Source: JAFAFN01 sp963707555 (GTDB taxonomy: Bacteria > Actinomycetota > Acidimicrobiia > Acidimicrobiales > Microtrichaceae). From it: a DNA stretch of 64,000 nt. The notes below the pieces were generated by a model that was not told where the DNA came from, searched no databases, and was given only the letters and a program-made list of their open reading frames with translations. Location: positions 310,001 to 374,000 of the forward strand of contig CAVPQM010000020.1 of the NCBI GenBank assembly GCA_963707555.1, given 5' to 3'. Below, in pieces: positions 54,829 through 64,000 of the stretch. A program made the position numbers and the translations under genes. Position 1 is the first letter of the stretch; the number at the start of each line of letters is the position of its first letter.

Positions 54829-56244
54829 TCATCCGAGGCGGCCGCGGAGCCGCTTCAGTTCCGAGTCCTTCGCGAGGTCACTCGGGCTTCCGTTGAAGGA
54901 TCGGATGGCGTCGATCAGATCGCGGGCGACGGGTCTGGTGATCTTGGGGTCGAGAAGGTCCAGCAGTTCTGCGTACTTCCGTCGCGGGATATCCCATCGC
55001 AGCTTGCTCTGGGTCACCTCGCTGAAGAGCTCCCGCATCGCGACCTCGGCTGCTTCCGGGGTGAACCGGGAGATCATCTCTCGATAGGAGGGATCGGCGT
55101 TCCGTGCGATGCCGCTTCCATTGGTGAGGAAGACCTCGATCAGCGAGGCCACGTAGGGAGTCAGGACGGCGGGTGGCACGTGCTCGCCCGCGAGTGTGTT
55201 CAGGCGCCTCGCCGACGCCGGTTCAGTGTGGAAGTTGTTGAAGCCTCGGTGTGCCATGACGAGGTCTTCGATCGCCGCAGCGAGTTCGGCCACGCGAACG
55301 GGCTCGGGGAGGTAGGCGGATGCGCCGAGGACATCGAGGAGCTGGCGAGCGAGAGCGGCCTGAGAGTTGTCGCCGTTGGCGACGTATCGGCCGTAGCGCA
55401 TCCCGAACTGCTGGCGCTGGTCCTCGCTGACCAGCGCCCACAGTTCCGGTAGCAGTAGGCGGACACCATCCCGCGCTGGTTCGGTGGATTGGTTCTCGAC
55501 GTAGATCCCGAAGAGTCCGGCAGCGATGTTGTCAGCTTGAATCTGTCCGAGCCCTCGAAAGAACTCGGCAGTTGCCGCGGCCATGGTCGCGTCGATGTTT
55601 CCGTCTCGGACGTTCTGAAGTAGCCGCTTGGTCTCCGCAACCTCATTCGACTCGGGCAGCGTGATGACCTCGTGAATGCAGGTCTGGAGGAATCCGAGGA
55701 GCTGATACGCGAGGACGTCGTTCTGATTGGGGTGCGCCGCGCTGGCGTGGTTGCGCATGTACCGGATGAGGTCCAGCTGCTGGAAGCCAACGTTCGATAT
55801 CAGCGCCATCTCTCGAGCGGCGCGAATGAGCTCCTGATCTTCGATCCTGGTGAGGTCGTCGTGTGTCCTCAGGTGCTTCCGTCGCTCGGGCGATGTGACG
55901 GCTACGTCATAGAAGTAGGCGAGGTCGTAGGCCGCCACGCGTCGTCGGAGCTCTGCGACCGTCTCGTCCCAGAGGTAGTTCAGGGCGGCGTCGAACAGTC
56001 CTGCACCGATGGCTGCGAGAAACTTGGACAGGTAGAGGGCTCGTCCACGGTCGCTCACCTCGAGATTCGAGATGGCATTCTCGAAGTTGGCGAAGACCGT
56101 GCGCCGCTCGTCGACACTCACGAGGACTCCGACGGTCGGTAGGCCGATCGAGGAGAGTTCTGCCAGCATCGCCTGCTCGAACTCGGGGAGCTGATCGCCG
56201 ACGCGGACGGGGCTTGTTCCGGACGAGGGCACGAGCTCAGACAT
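54829..56244 (-). CDS. HEPN-like cargo protein, possible defence gene
   Basis: A 471-residue, mostly helical protein without membrane segments. Residues 155-171 read Q-Q-L-D-L-I-R-Y-M-R-N-H-A-S-A-A-H, with R164 and H171 in the R-x(4-6)-H arrangement of HEPN ribonucleases. Much of the remainder is regular helix pairs, ending in a basic tail (L-K-R-L-R-G-R-L). TACTCT stands 6 bp before the ATG, suggesting a leaderless transcript. It is alone on its strand between primase and coupling protein, and its base composition is lower in GC than around it. These point to an acquired cargo gene. Function unproven. Confidence 0.5.
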   Translation of the reverse strand: MSELVPSSGTSPVRVGDQLPEFEQAMLAELSSIGLPTVGVLVSVDERRTVFANFENAISNLEVSDRGRALYLSKFLAAIGAGLFDAALNYLWDETVAELRRRVAAYDLAYFYDVAVTSPERRKHLRTHDDLTRIEDQELIRAAREMALISNVGFQQLDLIRYMRNHASAAHPNQNDVLAYQLLGFLQTCIHEVITLPESNEVAETKRLLQNVRDGNIDATMAAATAEFFRGLGQIQADNIAAGLFGIYVENQSTEPARDGVRLLLPELWALVSEDQRQQFGMRYGRYVANGDNSQAALARQLLDVLGASAYLPEPVRVAELAAAIEDLVMAHRGFNNFHTEPASARRLNTLAGEHVPPAVLTPYVASLIEVFLTNGSGIARNADPSYREMISRFTPEAAEVAMRELFSEVTQSKLRWDIPRRKYAELLDLLDPKITRPVARDLIDAIRSFNGSPSDLAKDSELKRLRGRLG

Positions 56245-56357
56245 GAGCCGAGAGTAGAGGGCTTCCGAAGCTCAGACTCGGGGTGTTCTCGCCGCGCTTC
56301 GGCCAAGCAGGCCGCCGAAGCGCGGTGAGGTTGATGAAACGAAGCCGGACTGGCCCG

Positions 56358-56386
56358 CGAAGTCTCTGCCGCCTCAGGGGCCTACG
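56358..56386 (+). promoter_or_regulatory. Shared promoter-like motif, copy A
   Basis: CGAAGT (56358-56363), 17-bp spacer, CCTACG (56381-56386) within GGGGCCTACG (56377-56386), 5 bp before the ATG of the coupling-protein gene. This is the closest match to copy C at 27594-27622, sharing both boxes and the exact spacing. Confidence 0.65.
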
Positions 56387-56391
56387 GGGGT

Positions 56392-58230
56392 ATGGAACGC
56401 GAAGGTCTGGGTGGCTTCGAGCTGCTCGTCATCGTCGTCGCCGGGGTCGGCTTGTCACTGGTCGGCGCGGTGTGGGCGGGCGCGTGGGTCGCGCTTCTCG
56501 TCTCGGGTGGCGCTCGTGGGATCCCGCTCTCTGCGGCGGCGGATGCGGCGCCGCGACTGCCGGCGCACCTGAGGGTTCCGGCCGAAGCGTGGCGCACGCC
56601 CTTCAGCGAGGTGCTGCCCGGGGCACCGCTCTACTGGTTCTGCACTGCGGTGACGGCTGCCGTGGTCGCTGCCGCGATCGCCTTGGTCGTCAGGTGGCTG
56701 ACCCGGTCGAAGGTGGGGACGGCCAGGCGTCGTCCGCTCGGGGTTGACGGTCGCAGTCGCTTCGCGAAGCGGCGCGATCTGGAGCCGCTCCTGGTGTCGG
56801 CGCCCGCCACCGGCCGGTTCGTGCTCGCTCAGTTCGGCCGACGCCTGGTCGCAACCGAGTGCCCGCCTCCCATCTCGGCCAACCCCGCCCGCCGCGCTCG
56901 CCGTCGCACCCGTCGAGGAGATCGGGGCGCCGTCGCGCTGGTTGGACCGTCGCGGTCGGGCAAGACCACCGCCGCGGTCGCCGGGATCCTCGAGTGGGAA
57001 GGGCCGGCGGTGTTGTCCTCGGTCAAAGCCGACCTCCTGGCCACGACTTGCGGGTGGCGCACGGCGCAGGGTGAGGTGCGGATCTACGACCCGACGTCCT
57101 CCACCAGTCCGAAGGGGCCGTCGGCGCTGTGGTCCCCGCTCCAGCAGGCGGGGACCGTCGTCGGCGCCCAACGCGCAGCTCGGTCCCTGTGCGATGCCGC
57201 GCCGAGGGGCGGGGTCGAGGGCGGCATGGACTTCTGGCTGGCGCAGGCCGAGATCCTGCTGTCCGGACTGCTGTTCATCGCCCACCACGCCCACCGCGAC
57301 ATGGATGCCGTGTGCGAGTGGGTGCTGACCCAGGACCGTCCCGGCGAACTGGGCTCAGGCGAGGTTCGCGAGGCGCTCGATGCGTTGAGCGTGTCGAACA
57401 ACGCCGTGGTCGCACGCGGTGCGGTCGAGGTGGCCAAGGCGGTGGTGTCGGTGTGGGAAATGGAGGAGCGCACCCGCTCGTCCATCTACGCCACCGCGCA
57501 AACGGTCATCTGGCCGTGGACCGACCCCGGTGTCGCTGCGTCGTCGCGCTCGGGCAAAGGCAAGGACGGTCGCCCGACCAAGTTCGTCGGCGTCGATCTC
57601 CCGTGGCTGCTGTCGGGGTCGAACACCATCTATCTGTGCTCACCGATCGAGGACCAGAAGCGTCTCGCCCCGGCGTTCGGCGGACTGCTCAACGACCTCA
57701 TCAACCAGGCGTACCGCCACGTCGCGGCAACCGGTCAGCCGCTCGACCCGCCGCTCCTGGTGGTCATCGACGAGGCCGGGAACACACCGCTGCGCCAGCT
57801 GCCCGAGTACGCCTCGACGCTCGCCGGTATCGGAGTGCTGCTGGTCACGATCTGGCAATCCCTCGCGCAGCTCGAGGTCGCCTACGGCAAGGCGGCCGAC
57901 ACGATCCTGACGAATCACCTGACGAAGGTGTTCTACGCCGGCCTGTCGGACCCGACCTCGATCCAATACATCGACCGCGTCCTCGGAGAGGCCGAGGTCG
58001 ACACCCGATCGCACTCGGCAGCCGAGCGTCTTAACGGCGGGTCGGACCAGTTCTCGACGATCCGTGTTCCGCTCGCTCCCGCCCACGTTCTGCGCCAGAT
58101 GCGCCCAGGCGACGCACTGCTCGTGCACGGCACCCTGCCACCGGCCCACGTTCGAACTCGACCCTTCTATCGAAGCCCGCACCTGTCGCAGCGGTCAGCG
58201 ATCAGCGTTGGTGAACGGAGCGCGGCGTGA
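56392..58230 (+). CDS. TraG/VirD4-type coupling protein
   Basis: An intact 612-residue ATPase. Two N-terminal membrane helices (12-38 and 80-103) precede the cytoplasmic part. Walker A is G-P-S-R-S-G-K-T-T (185-193), and Walker B lies in L-L-V-V-I-D-E-A-G-N. The run Y-D-P-T-S-S and W-F-C/S-P-I-E-D-Q-K-R type segments are typical of TraG/TraD. It links the relaxase-DNA complex to the mating channel. A probable leaderless start follows the GGGGCCTACG motif. It overlaps the next small gene by GTGA. Confidence 0.92.
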   Translation: MEREGLGGFELLVIVVAGVGLSLVGAVWAGAWVALLVSGGARGIPLSAAADAAPRLPAHLRVPAEAWRTPFSEVLPGAPLYWFCTAVTAAVVAAAIALVVRWLTRSKVGTARRRPLGVDGRSRFAKRRDLEPLLVSAPATGRFVLAQFGRRLVATECPPPISANPARRARRRTRRGDRGAVALVGPSRSGKTTAAVAGILEWEGPAVLSSVKADLLATTCGWRTAQGEVRIYDPTSSTSPKGPSALWSPLQQAGTVVGAQRAARSLCDAAPRGGVEGGMDFWLAQAEILLSGLLFIAHHAHRDMDAVCEWVLTQDRPGELGSGEVREALDALSVSNNAVVARGAVEVAKAVVSVWEMEERTRSSIYATAQTVIWPWTDPGVAASSRSGKGKDGRPTKFVGVDLPWLLSGSNTIYLCSPIEDQKRLAPAFGGLLNDLINQAYRHVAATGQPLDPPLLVVIDEAGNTPLRQLPEYASTLAGIGVLLVTIWQSLAQLEVAYGKAADTILTNHLTKVFYAGLSDPTSIQYIDRVLGEAEVDTRSHSAAERLNGGSDQFSTIRVPLAPAHVLRQMRPGDALLVHGTLPPAHVRTRPFYRSPHLSQRSAISVGERSAA

Positions 58231-58547
58231 GGCCGTTCCTCCGTGCGACCGACCGGGCCCGGCTCGCTCCGGCCGGGTGGGTGTCGGAGCCCGCGGGTGT
58301 CTGGGCCGGTCGCCAGGTCGAGGTGGTGTTCGACCCGCGCCAACACCAGCTCCTGATGGTCCACAACGAGCCGGGCGACACGACCCGAGCGGCACTGGCG
58401 GGCGAAGGTTTCCGTCGTCTGGCCGTCGACGGCCCACAGGAGATGTGGCTGCGCGATCGAGCGAGCGCCGCGGAGCAACCCCCCGGCAAGGTCACCGCGA
58501 TTCACACGATGCCCAAGGTCGCCTCGCACGGAGGGCAGGGGCTGTGA
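58227..58547 (+). CDS. Small protein following TraG, unknown function
   Basis: A 106-residue soluble protein. V-E-V-V-F-D-P-R-Q-H-Q-L-L-M-V and G-E-G-F-R-R-L-A-V-D-G-P-Q-E-M-W-L-R-D-R suggest a compact alpha/beta fold. The GTG start overlaps the TraG stop. Small genes in this place are frequent in actinobacterial elements; no function is known. Confidence 0.55.
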   Translation: MRPFLRATDRARLAPAGWVSEPAGVWAGRQVEVVFDPRQHQLLMVHNEPGDTTRAALAGEGFRRLAVDGPQEMWLRDRASAAEQPPGKVTAIHTMPKVASHGGQGL

Positions 58548-58702
58548 TGCGCCGTGTCGGTGTGCCCGGAAGGCGGGCGACAGCGGGGGTACCGTGATGG
58601 CACGCGATCGGAGCGCTCGCGGTGAACCCTCTGGGCAGCTGTCGTTGTTCGATGTAGCGCTCCCTCCCGACGATGCCAACGCATCGGCACAGGAGGCGAC
58701 TC

Positions 58703-59062
58703 ATGAATCGCTACGGGCAGATGGCCCTGGACCACAACCGGCAGCACCAGCCGGACGCCTATTCGCAGATCCCCGACCCCGACGTGTTCTTCGACGAGGC
58801 AGGCGAGGCGATCGCAGCGGGGGTGACCCGGCTGCGCGATCAGATCCTCGGTCCGCCCCATCACGGCGAGGACCCGGAGGCCTACCGGATCCGGAGCTAC
58901 CAGGCCTTGGCGACAGCCGAGGAACTGGTCCTGGCGGATCACCACCTCTTCCAGGCGGTCCCGACGCCAGCAACGGACGAGGACTGGAGCGACGATCCGG
59001 ACCTGGACCGCCGCTACCGGACACTCGCCGAGATCAACCAGGCGATCAACGCGCCGCTGTAG
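58703..59062 (+). CDS. Conserved mobile-element protein (MNRYG family)
   Basis: A 119-residue acidic, helical protein starting M-N-R-Y-G-Q-M-A-L-D-H, with D-P-D-V-F-F-D-E-A-G-E-A-I and a Y-R-I-R-S-Y-Q-A-L-A-T-A-E-E-L-V-L-A segment. I have seen this start in small proteins that precede methylase-helicase genes in actinobacterial elements. AGGAGG lies 6 bp before the ATG. A longer open frame in another phase (ATG at 58597) covers it but has weaker protein character. Function unknown. Confidence 0.6.
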   Translation: MNRYGQMALDHNRQHQPDAYSQIPDPDVFFDEAGEAIAAGVTRLRDQILGPPHHGEDPEAYRIRSYQALATAEELVLADHHLFQAVPTPATDEDWSDDPDLDRRYRTLAEINQAINAPL

Positions 59063-59109
59063 ACGAGTCAGAGGAGCCGGCGCGGCCTGCGCCGTTTCGC
59101 CCGTCCGGA

Positions 59110-62100
59110 CAGGAGGCACTTGCCCCTCCGGGCACCGCCGCCAAGCTGCGCGCGAACCTCACCGCGCTCGCGGTCCTGGACCGCTGCCGCGACGAGGGCG
59201 ACCGGTGGGCCGACGCTGACGAGCAGTCGGCTCTGGCGCGCTGGTCCGGATGGGGCGCGATCCCGCAGGTCTTTGACGACGCCGACGACCGGTACGCCGA
59301 CGACCGGGCCGAACTGCGCCGGCTCCTGCGAACCGAGGACGGTTGGGCCCAGGCGCGGCGCACGACGCTGAACGCGCACTACACGTCGGCCCCGGTGGTC
59401 GCGTCGATGTGGCGGGCCACCGAAGGGCTCGGTGTTGGCGGCGACGTGCGCGTGCTCGAGCCGGGCTGCGGGTCCGGCAACTTCATTGGCCTTGCTCCAC
59501 CTGGAGCGCGGCTGACCGGCGTCGAACTCGACCGGAGCACCGCCGAGATCGCCAAGCACCTCTACGGCGCTCGCGCCACCATCCACGCGACTGCTTTCGA
59601 GGAGCTGCGAGTCGAGGACGGCGCGTTCGACGTGGTGATCGGCAACGTCCCGTTCGCCAAGGTCACCCCGCACGACCCTCGCCACAACCGCGGCCGCCAC
59701 GCACTGCACAACTACTTCCTCATCAAGTCGCTGCACCTGACTCGTCCAGGTGGGCTCGTCGTCGCGCTCACTTCCCGCTACACCCTCGATGCCCGCAACC
59801 CGGCGGCCCGCCGCGAGATCGCCGCACTTGCCGATCTCGTGGGCGCGGTCCGCCTCCCCGAACGTGCCTTCGCTCGATCGTCGGGTACCGACGTCGTGGT
59901 CGACATGGTGCTCCTGCGCCGTCGCCCACCCGGCGCCGAACCCACTGGGCCGGCGTGGGAACGCGTCGGAGCAGCACCCATCCCGACGCCTGACGGCGCC
60001 GAGCCGCTGGAGGTCAACGAGTACTACCTCGCCCACTCTGATCGGGTTCTCGGCGAACTGACCGCGGCCCGCGGCATGTACCGCGACCACGAGCTGACCG
60101 TCGCCGCCAACGGCGACCTCGACGAGCAGCTCCCGACGGCGCTCGACGCTCTCGTCGCCGAGGCCCAGCGAGCGCGGCCTCGCCTACGTACCCGCGGCTC
60201 GCAGCGAACAGGCACGGCCGGAACCATGCCCCGCTCGAGGCGACTTCGACCTTACCCACGCCCAGGACGGCAGCTTCGTCGTCAACCAGCGCGGCGAAGT
60301 CGCTCAACTTCGGGGCGGTACCCCGGTCGCGTACCAGCCGCGCGTCGCCAAGGACCGCAGCGAACTCGCTCGACTCGTCGGCCTGCGCGACGCCGCCCGC
60401 AACGTGCTCGCCGTTCAGGTCGACGGCGGCAACGACGACCAACTCGGCGCAGCGCAAGCCACCCTCGCCGAGCGTTACCGCAGTTACGTCCGCATCAACG
60501 GTCCGATCAACCGATCGAGTCAGGCCCGCACTGGGCGCCGTAACGCCGAGACCGGCGAGGAGATCATGCGCCGCGTACGGCCCCGCATGGGTGGCTTCCG
60601 CGACGACCCCGACTGGCCCCTCGTCGCTGCGCTCGAGGTGTTCGACGACGAGACCCAGGAGGCCCGCCCGGCAGCGATCTTCTACGACCGTGTCATCGAC
60701 CCGCCCCACGAACGCCACGGCGTCGACACCCCCGACGAAGCAGTGGCCGTCTGCCTCGACGAGACAGGTACCGTCACACTCGACCGGGCCGCCGAGCTGC
60801 TCGGCACCGATGCCACCTCCGCACGCCGACAACTTGGCGAGCTGGTGTACGACGAACCCGACACCGGTCGCATCGTGCCCGCCAGCGAGTACCTGTCCGG
60901 CAACGTGCGGACCAAGCTCGATGCCTGCCACGCAGACGACGATCCCGACGGCCGCGTCCGGTCCAACATCGCCGCTCTAGAGCGAGTCCTGCCCCGTCAG
61001 CTCGAGCCGACGGAGATCACCGCCCGCCTCGGCGCTCCCTGGATCCCGAGCCGAGACGTCGAGCACTTCTGTCGGGAGGTGCTCGACGCCACCGTCGACG
61101 TCGAGCACCTCCCACAGCTCGGCCACTGGTCCACTGGCCTGCGCGACGGCGGCCGTCGCAGCGTCGCCCTCACCTCGGAGTGGGGCACCTCCCGCGCCGA
61201 CGCGATCACCCTGCTCGACGCGGCGCTGAACCAGCGCCTCCACACCGTCACTGACGCCACCGATGACGGCCGTCGAGTTCGCAACGATGCCGAGACCCTG
61301 GCCGCCCGCGACAAACAGGAGGCGCTCACAGCGCGCTTCTCGACCTGGGTCTGGGAGGACCCCGGGCGCGCCGAGCGGCTGGCCGGTCGCTACAACGAGC
61401 TGTTCTCCTCGACCGTCCTGCCCACCCACGACGGCAGCCACCTCACACTCCCCGGCCTCGCCGGCACGTTCACCCCGCGGGCCCACCAGCGCGACGCGGT
61501 CGCCCGCATCCTCACCGACGGTCGCTGCCTGCTCGCCCACGCCGTCGGCGCAGGCAAGACCGCCACCATGGTCATGGCCGCCATGGAGCTACGCCGACTC
61601 GGATCGACGTCGAAGCCTGCGGTGGTGGTGCCCAACCACATGCTCGAGCAGTTCTCCCGCGAGTGGCTCCAGCTGTACCCGACGGCCCGGATTCTGGTCG
61701 CGGACCGGGAGCGGCTCTCCAAGGATCGGCGCAAGGAGTTCGTCGCCCGGGCGGCCACCGGCGACTGGGACGGCATCGTCTTCACCCAATCCGGCTTCGC
61801 CCGACTGCCCCTCGGCCGTGACCTGATGACCTCGTACCTGGGCGAGGAGATCGAGACGGCGCGCTCAGCGCTCGCCGGCTCCAAGGACGGCAAGGGCCTG
61901 TCGGTCAAGAAGCTCGAGCGACGCATCGCCCAGATGGAGGAGACCTACAAGCGGCTCCTGGCCGAGCACACCAAGGACGACGGCGTCCGCTTCGAGGAGA
62001 CCGGCATCGACTACCTGTTCGTCGACGAAGCTCACGCCTACAAGAACCGCCGCGTCGACAGCTCGATCGACGGCCTCGCTACCACCGGGTCGCAGCGGGC

Positions 62101-64000
62101 GCAGGACCTCGACTCCAAGCTCTGGGCGCTGCGCCGGATGCACGGACTGCGCGTCGTCACCTTCGCCACAGCGACACCGGTGGCGAACTCGATGGCCGAG
62201 CTGTGGGTGATGCAGAGCTACCTGCACCCCGACCTGCTCGCCAGCGTCGACCTCCGAGCATTCGACGCCTGGGCGGCGAACTTCGGGCGCACCCACACCG
62301 CGCTCGAACTCGCACCCGACGGGGCCTCGTACCGGATGCAGACCCGCTTCGCCCGGTTCCAGAACGTTCCCGAGCTCCTCACCCTCTACCGACAGGTCGC
62401 GGACGTCCGCACCAATGACGACCTCGACCTTCCCGTCCCGACGCTCGCGGGAGGTCAGGCAGAGACAGTCGTCGTCGAGCCCGACGCGGCGCTGGTCGAC
62501 TACGTCGCGGACCTTGCGTCGCGAGCCGAACGCGTCCGCAACCGCTCCGTCGCACCGAGCGAGGACAACATGTTGAAGATCACCGGCGATGGCCGGCGCG
62601 CCGCGCTCGACCTCCGCCTCGTCGGCGAAGATCCTCCGGGCGATGGAGGGAAACTCACCGTCGCCGCGCAGCGGATCGCCGCAGTGCATCACGCCAGCCG
62701 AGACCTTCGTTACACCGACGAGCACGGTCAGCTCACTTTGCGGCCGGGTGCACTTCAGCTCGTGTTCTGCGATGTGTCGACCCCGGCCGCTGCCGGGTGG
62801 AACGCCTACGACGAACTGCGCGACCTCCTGGTCCGTCGCGGCATCGACGCCAGGTCGATCCGCTACATGCAAGACGCCAAGACCGACGTGGCGAAGGCCA
62901 AGCTCTTCGCCGCGTGCCGAGACGGCACCGTGTCCGTGCTGGTTGGTTCCACCGAAACGATGGGCGTCGGCACCAACGTCCAGACCCGCGCCGTCGCCAT
63001 GCACCACCTCGACGCACCGTGGCGCCCGGCGGACATCGAGCAGCGCGACGGGCGCATCCTTCGTCAGGGCAACCAGAACCCCGAGGTCCGGGTGTTGCGC
63101 TACGTCACCGAAGGCAGCTTCGACACCTACATGTGGCAGACCCTCGAACGGAAGGCAGTGTTCATCGCCCAGGTGACCCGGGGCGACCTTCCCGATCGCG
63201 ACGTCGACGACATCGGTGACCAGGCGCTGTCGTTTGCCGAGGTGAAAGCGCTCGCCACCGGTGACCCTCTCGTGCTCGAGAAGGCTGCGGTCGACGCAGA
63301 TGTGGCCCGTCTCGCCCGACTCGAACGGGCTCACCATGATGACCAACACCGTCTCCGCCGAACCCTCGACGCAGCAACGCATCGAGCGGACAACGCGGAG
63401 CACCGAGCCGTCGACCTCGAAGCCGTACTCGATCGACTGGTCGACACACGGGGCGACCGGTTCGCCATGACCATCGACGGCAGCTCGCACACCAAGCGCG
63501 TCGATGCCGGCGACCACCTCCAACGCCTCCTTCAGCATCGACTCGACCAGACGCCACCCGAGACCAGCGGACCCACCATCCAGGTCGGCACGCTCGGCGG
63601 GCTCGCGGTTCGCGCCCAAGCGACCACCACCATCGAGGACGAGGTCCGCGTCACCGTTCCCGACGCCCACGTCGAGATCCGGTTCCTTGCCAACGACCTC
63701 CGGCGTAGTGACCCCTCCAACCTCATCACCCGACTGGAACGCCACCTCCATCGGCTGCCCGCCACGATCGTCGACCTCAAGCAGGAAGCCGCGACAGCGC
63801 GTGCGGAGGCCGATCGAGCCGAGGCCCGCGTCGGCGCGCCGTGGGACCGAACCGACGAACTCACTGGTCTGCGCCGACGACAGCACGAGATCGACGAGCA
63901 ACTCGCGGCCACGACCGAGCCTCCGCCCGAACCGCAAGTCGCTGTACCGGCGGCTGGCGCGACGCCGAGCTCTCGATCCTCGTCGGTGACTTCGCCGCTC
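59110..64000 (+). CDS. DarB-like adenine methyltransferase-SNF2 helicase (one frameshift, cut by window end)
   Basis: A very large protein of more than 1600 residues. The start is not clear: the phase is open from 58594 and no ATG or GTG is near 59,062-59,120. The methyltransferase part has E-P-G-C-G-S-G-N-F (motif I) and I-G-N-V-P-F-A-K-V (the N-P-P-F place). The helicase part has H-A-V-G-A-G-K-T-A (Walker A), F-V-D-E-A-H-A-Y-K-N, F-A-T-A-T-P-V-A-N-S and a C-terminal Q-R-D-G-R-I-L-R-Q-G. This combination is that of phage P1 DarB and related anti-restriction or element-protection proteins. An indel at about 60,175 changes frame; a coiled coil runs toward the window end. Confidence 0.8.

Noticed and set aside
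58597..58702. Possible separate gene starting with M-A-R-D-R-S-A-R-G
   Set aside because: Its frame has no stop of its own and continues antonymously over the better-supported gene at 58703, which has an AGGAGG site; kept only as a possible distant start of the helicase frame.
60160..60250. Programmed frameshift in the helicase gene
   Set aside because: No slippery heptamer or following structure is visible; the change sits in a GCGCGG run and is more simply a small indel.
61865..63937. 690-residue open frame on the minus strand
   Set aside because: It is antisense to the methyltransferase-helicase, whose motifs are clear; the product has no domain and the composition expected from reverse reading of high-GC coding DNA.

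Overview
The window comes from a high-GC actinobacterium. Support comes from actinobacterial gene families (F420/deazaflavin-type nitroreductase, KshA-like Rieske oxygenase, DUF2786 next to a TIGR04338-type metallohydrolase, SCO6880-type conjugation protein), frequent GTG starts and likely leaderless genes. A member of Acidimicrobiia would fit, but the class is a guess.

Positions 1 to about 23,955 look like chromosome. The genes are mostly catabolic or housekeeping: Rieske oxygenase, HNH nuclease, nitroreductase/TetR pair with twin operators, GNAT acetyltransferase, serine hydrolase, ferredoxin and ferredoxin reductase, YhhN membrane protein, M20 amidohydrolase, metallophosphoesterase, M1 aminopeptidase, crotonase, DUF2786/TIGR04338 pair, adenylate cyclase, two alpha/beta hydrolases, an AlkD-like protein and an old-yellow-enzyme reductase. 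Many of these frames are broken by single small indels (roughly 30 or more in 24 kb), more like uncorrected sequence than real decay.

An initiator tRNA-fMet gene (23,992-24,068) marks the junction. A tyrosine integrase follows it, and the rest of the window to its right edge is one integrative and conjugative element, unfinished here. Layout: integrase (24.4-25.7 kb); HTH regulator with a long hydrophobic stretch and a divergent small gene (25.7-27.3 kb); leftward excisionase-like HTH gene, MobF relaxase and a conserved hypothetical (27.3-31.6 kb); rightward sigma-like gene; a Tad-pilus-type operon of ten genes from lipoprotein to LysM/BTAD protein, with mostly 4-base overlaps (32.7-43.3 kb); a leftward cargo block of ECF sigma/anti-sigma and HigBA, with a Mug-type glycosylase (43.4-46.6 kb); a leftward lytic enzyme; a rightward mating-channel operon with VirB2-, VirB8-, VirB6-, SCO6880- and VirB4-like proteins and a CHC2/Toprim primase (47.9-54.2 kb); two leftward cargo genes, one HEPN-like; then TraG/VirD4 coupling protein, small proteins and a very large DarB-like methyltransferase-helicase cut by the window end. 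Only two frameshifts are seen in this 40 kb.

Proposed working: integrase and the HTH protein control integration and excision at the tRNA 3' end; the relaxase nicks and unwinds DNA; TraG passes it to the VirB4/VirB6/VirB8-like channel; the glucosaminidase/M23 enzyme opens the wall; the Tad apparatus probably makes a surface pilus for contact; the primase and methylase-helicase serve the transferred strand in the recipient. A shared promoter-like motif (GGGGCCTACG with an upstream box 17 bp away) precedes four element genes and may tie the operons together.
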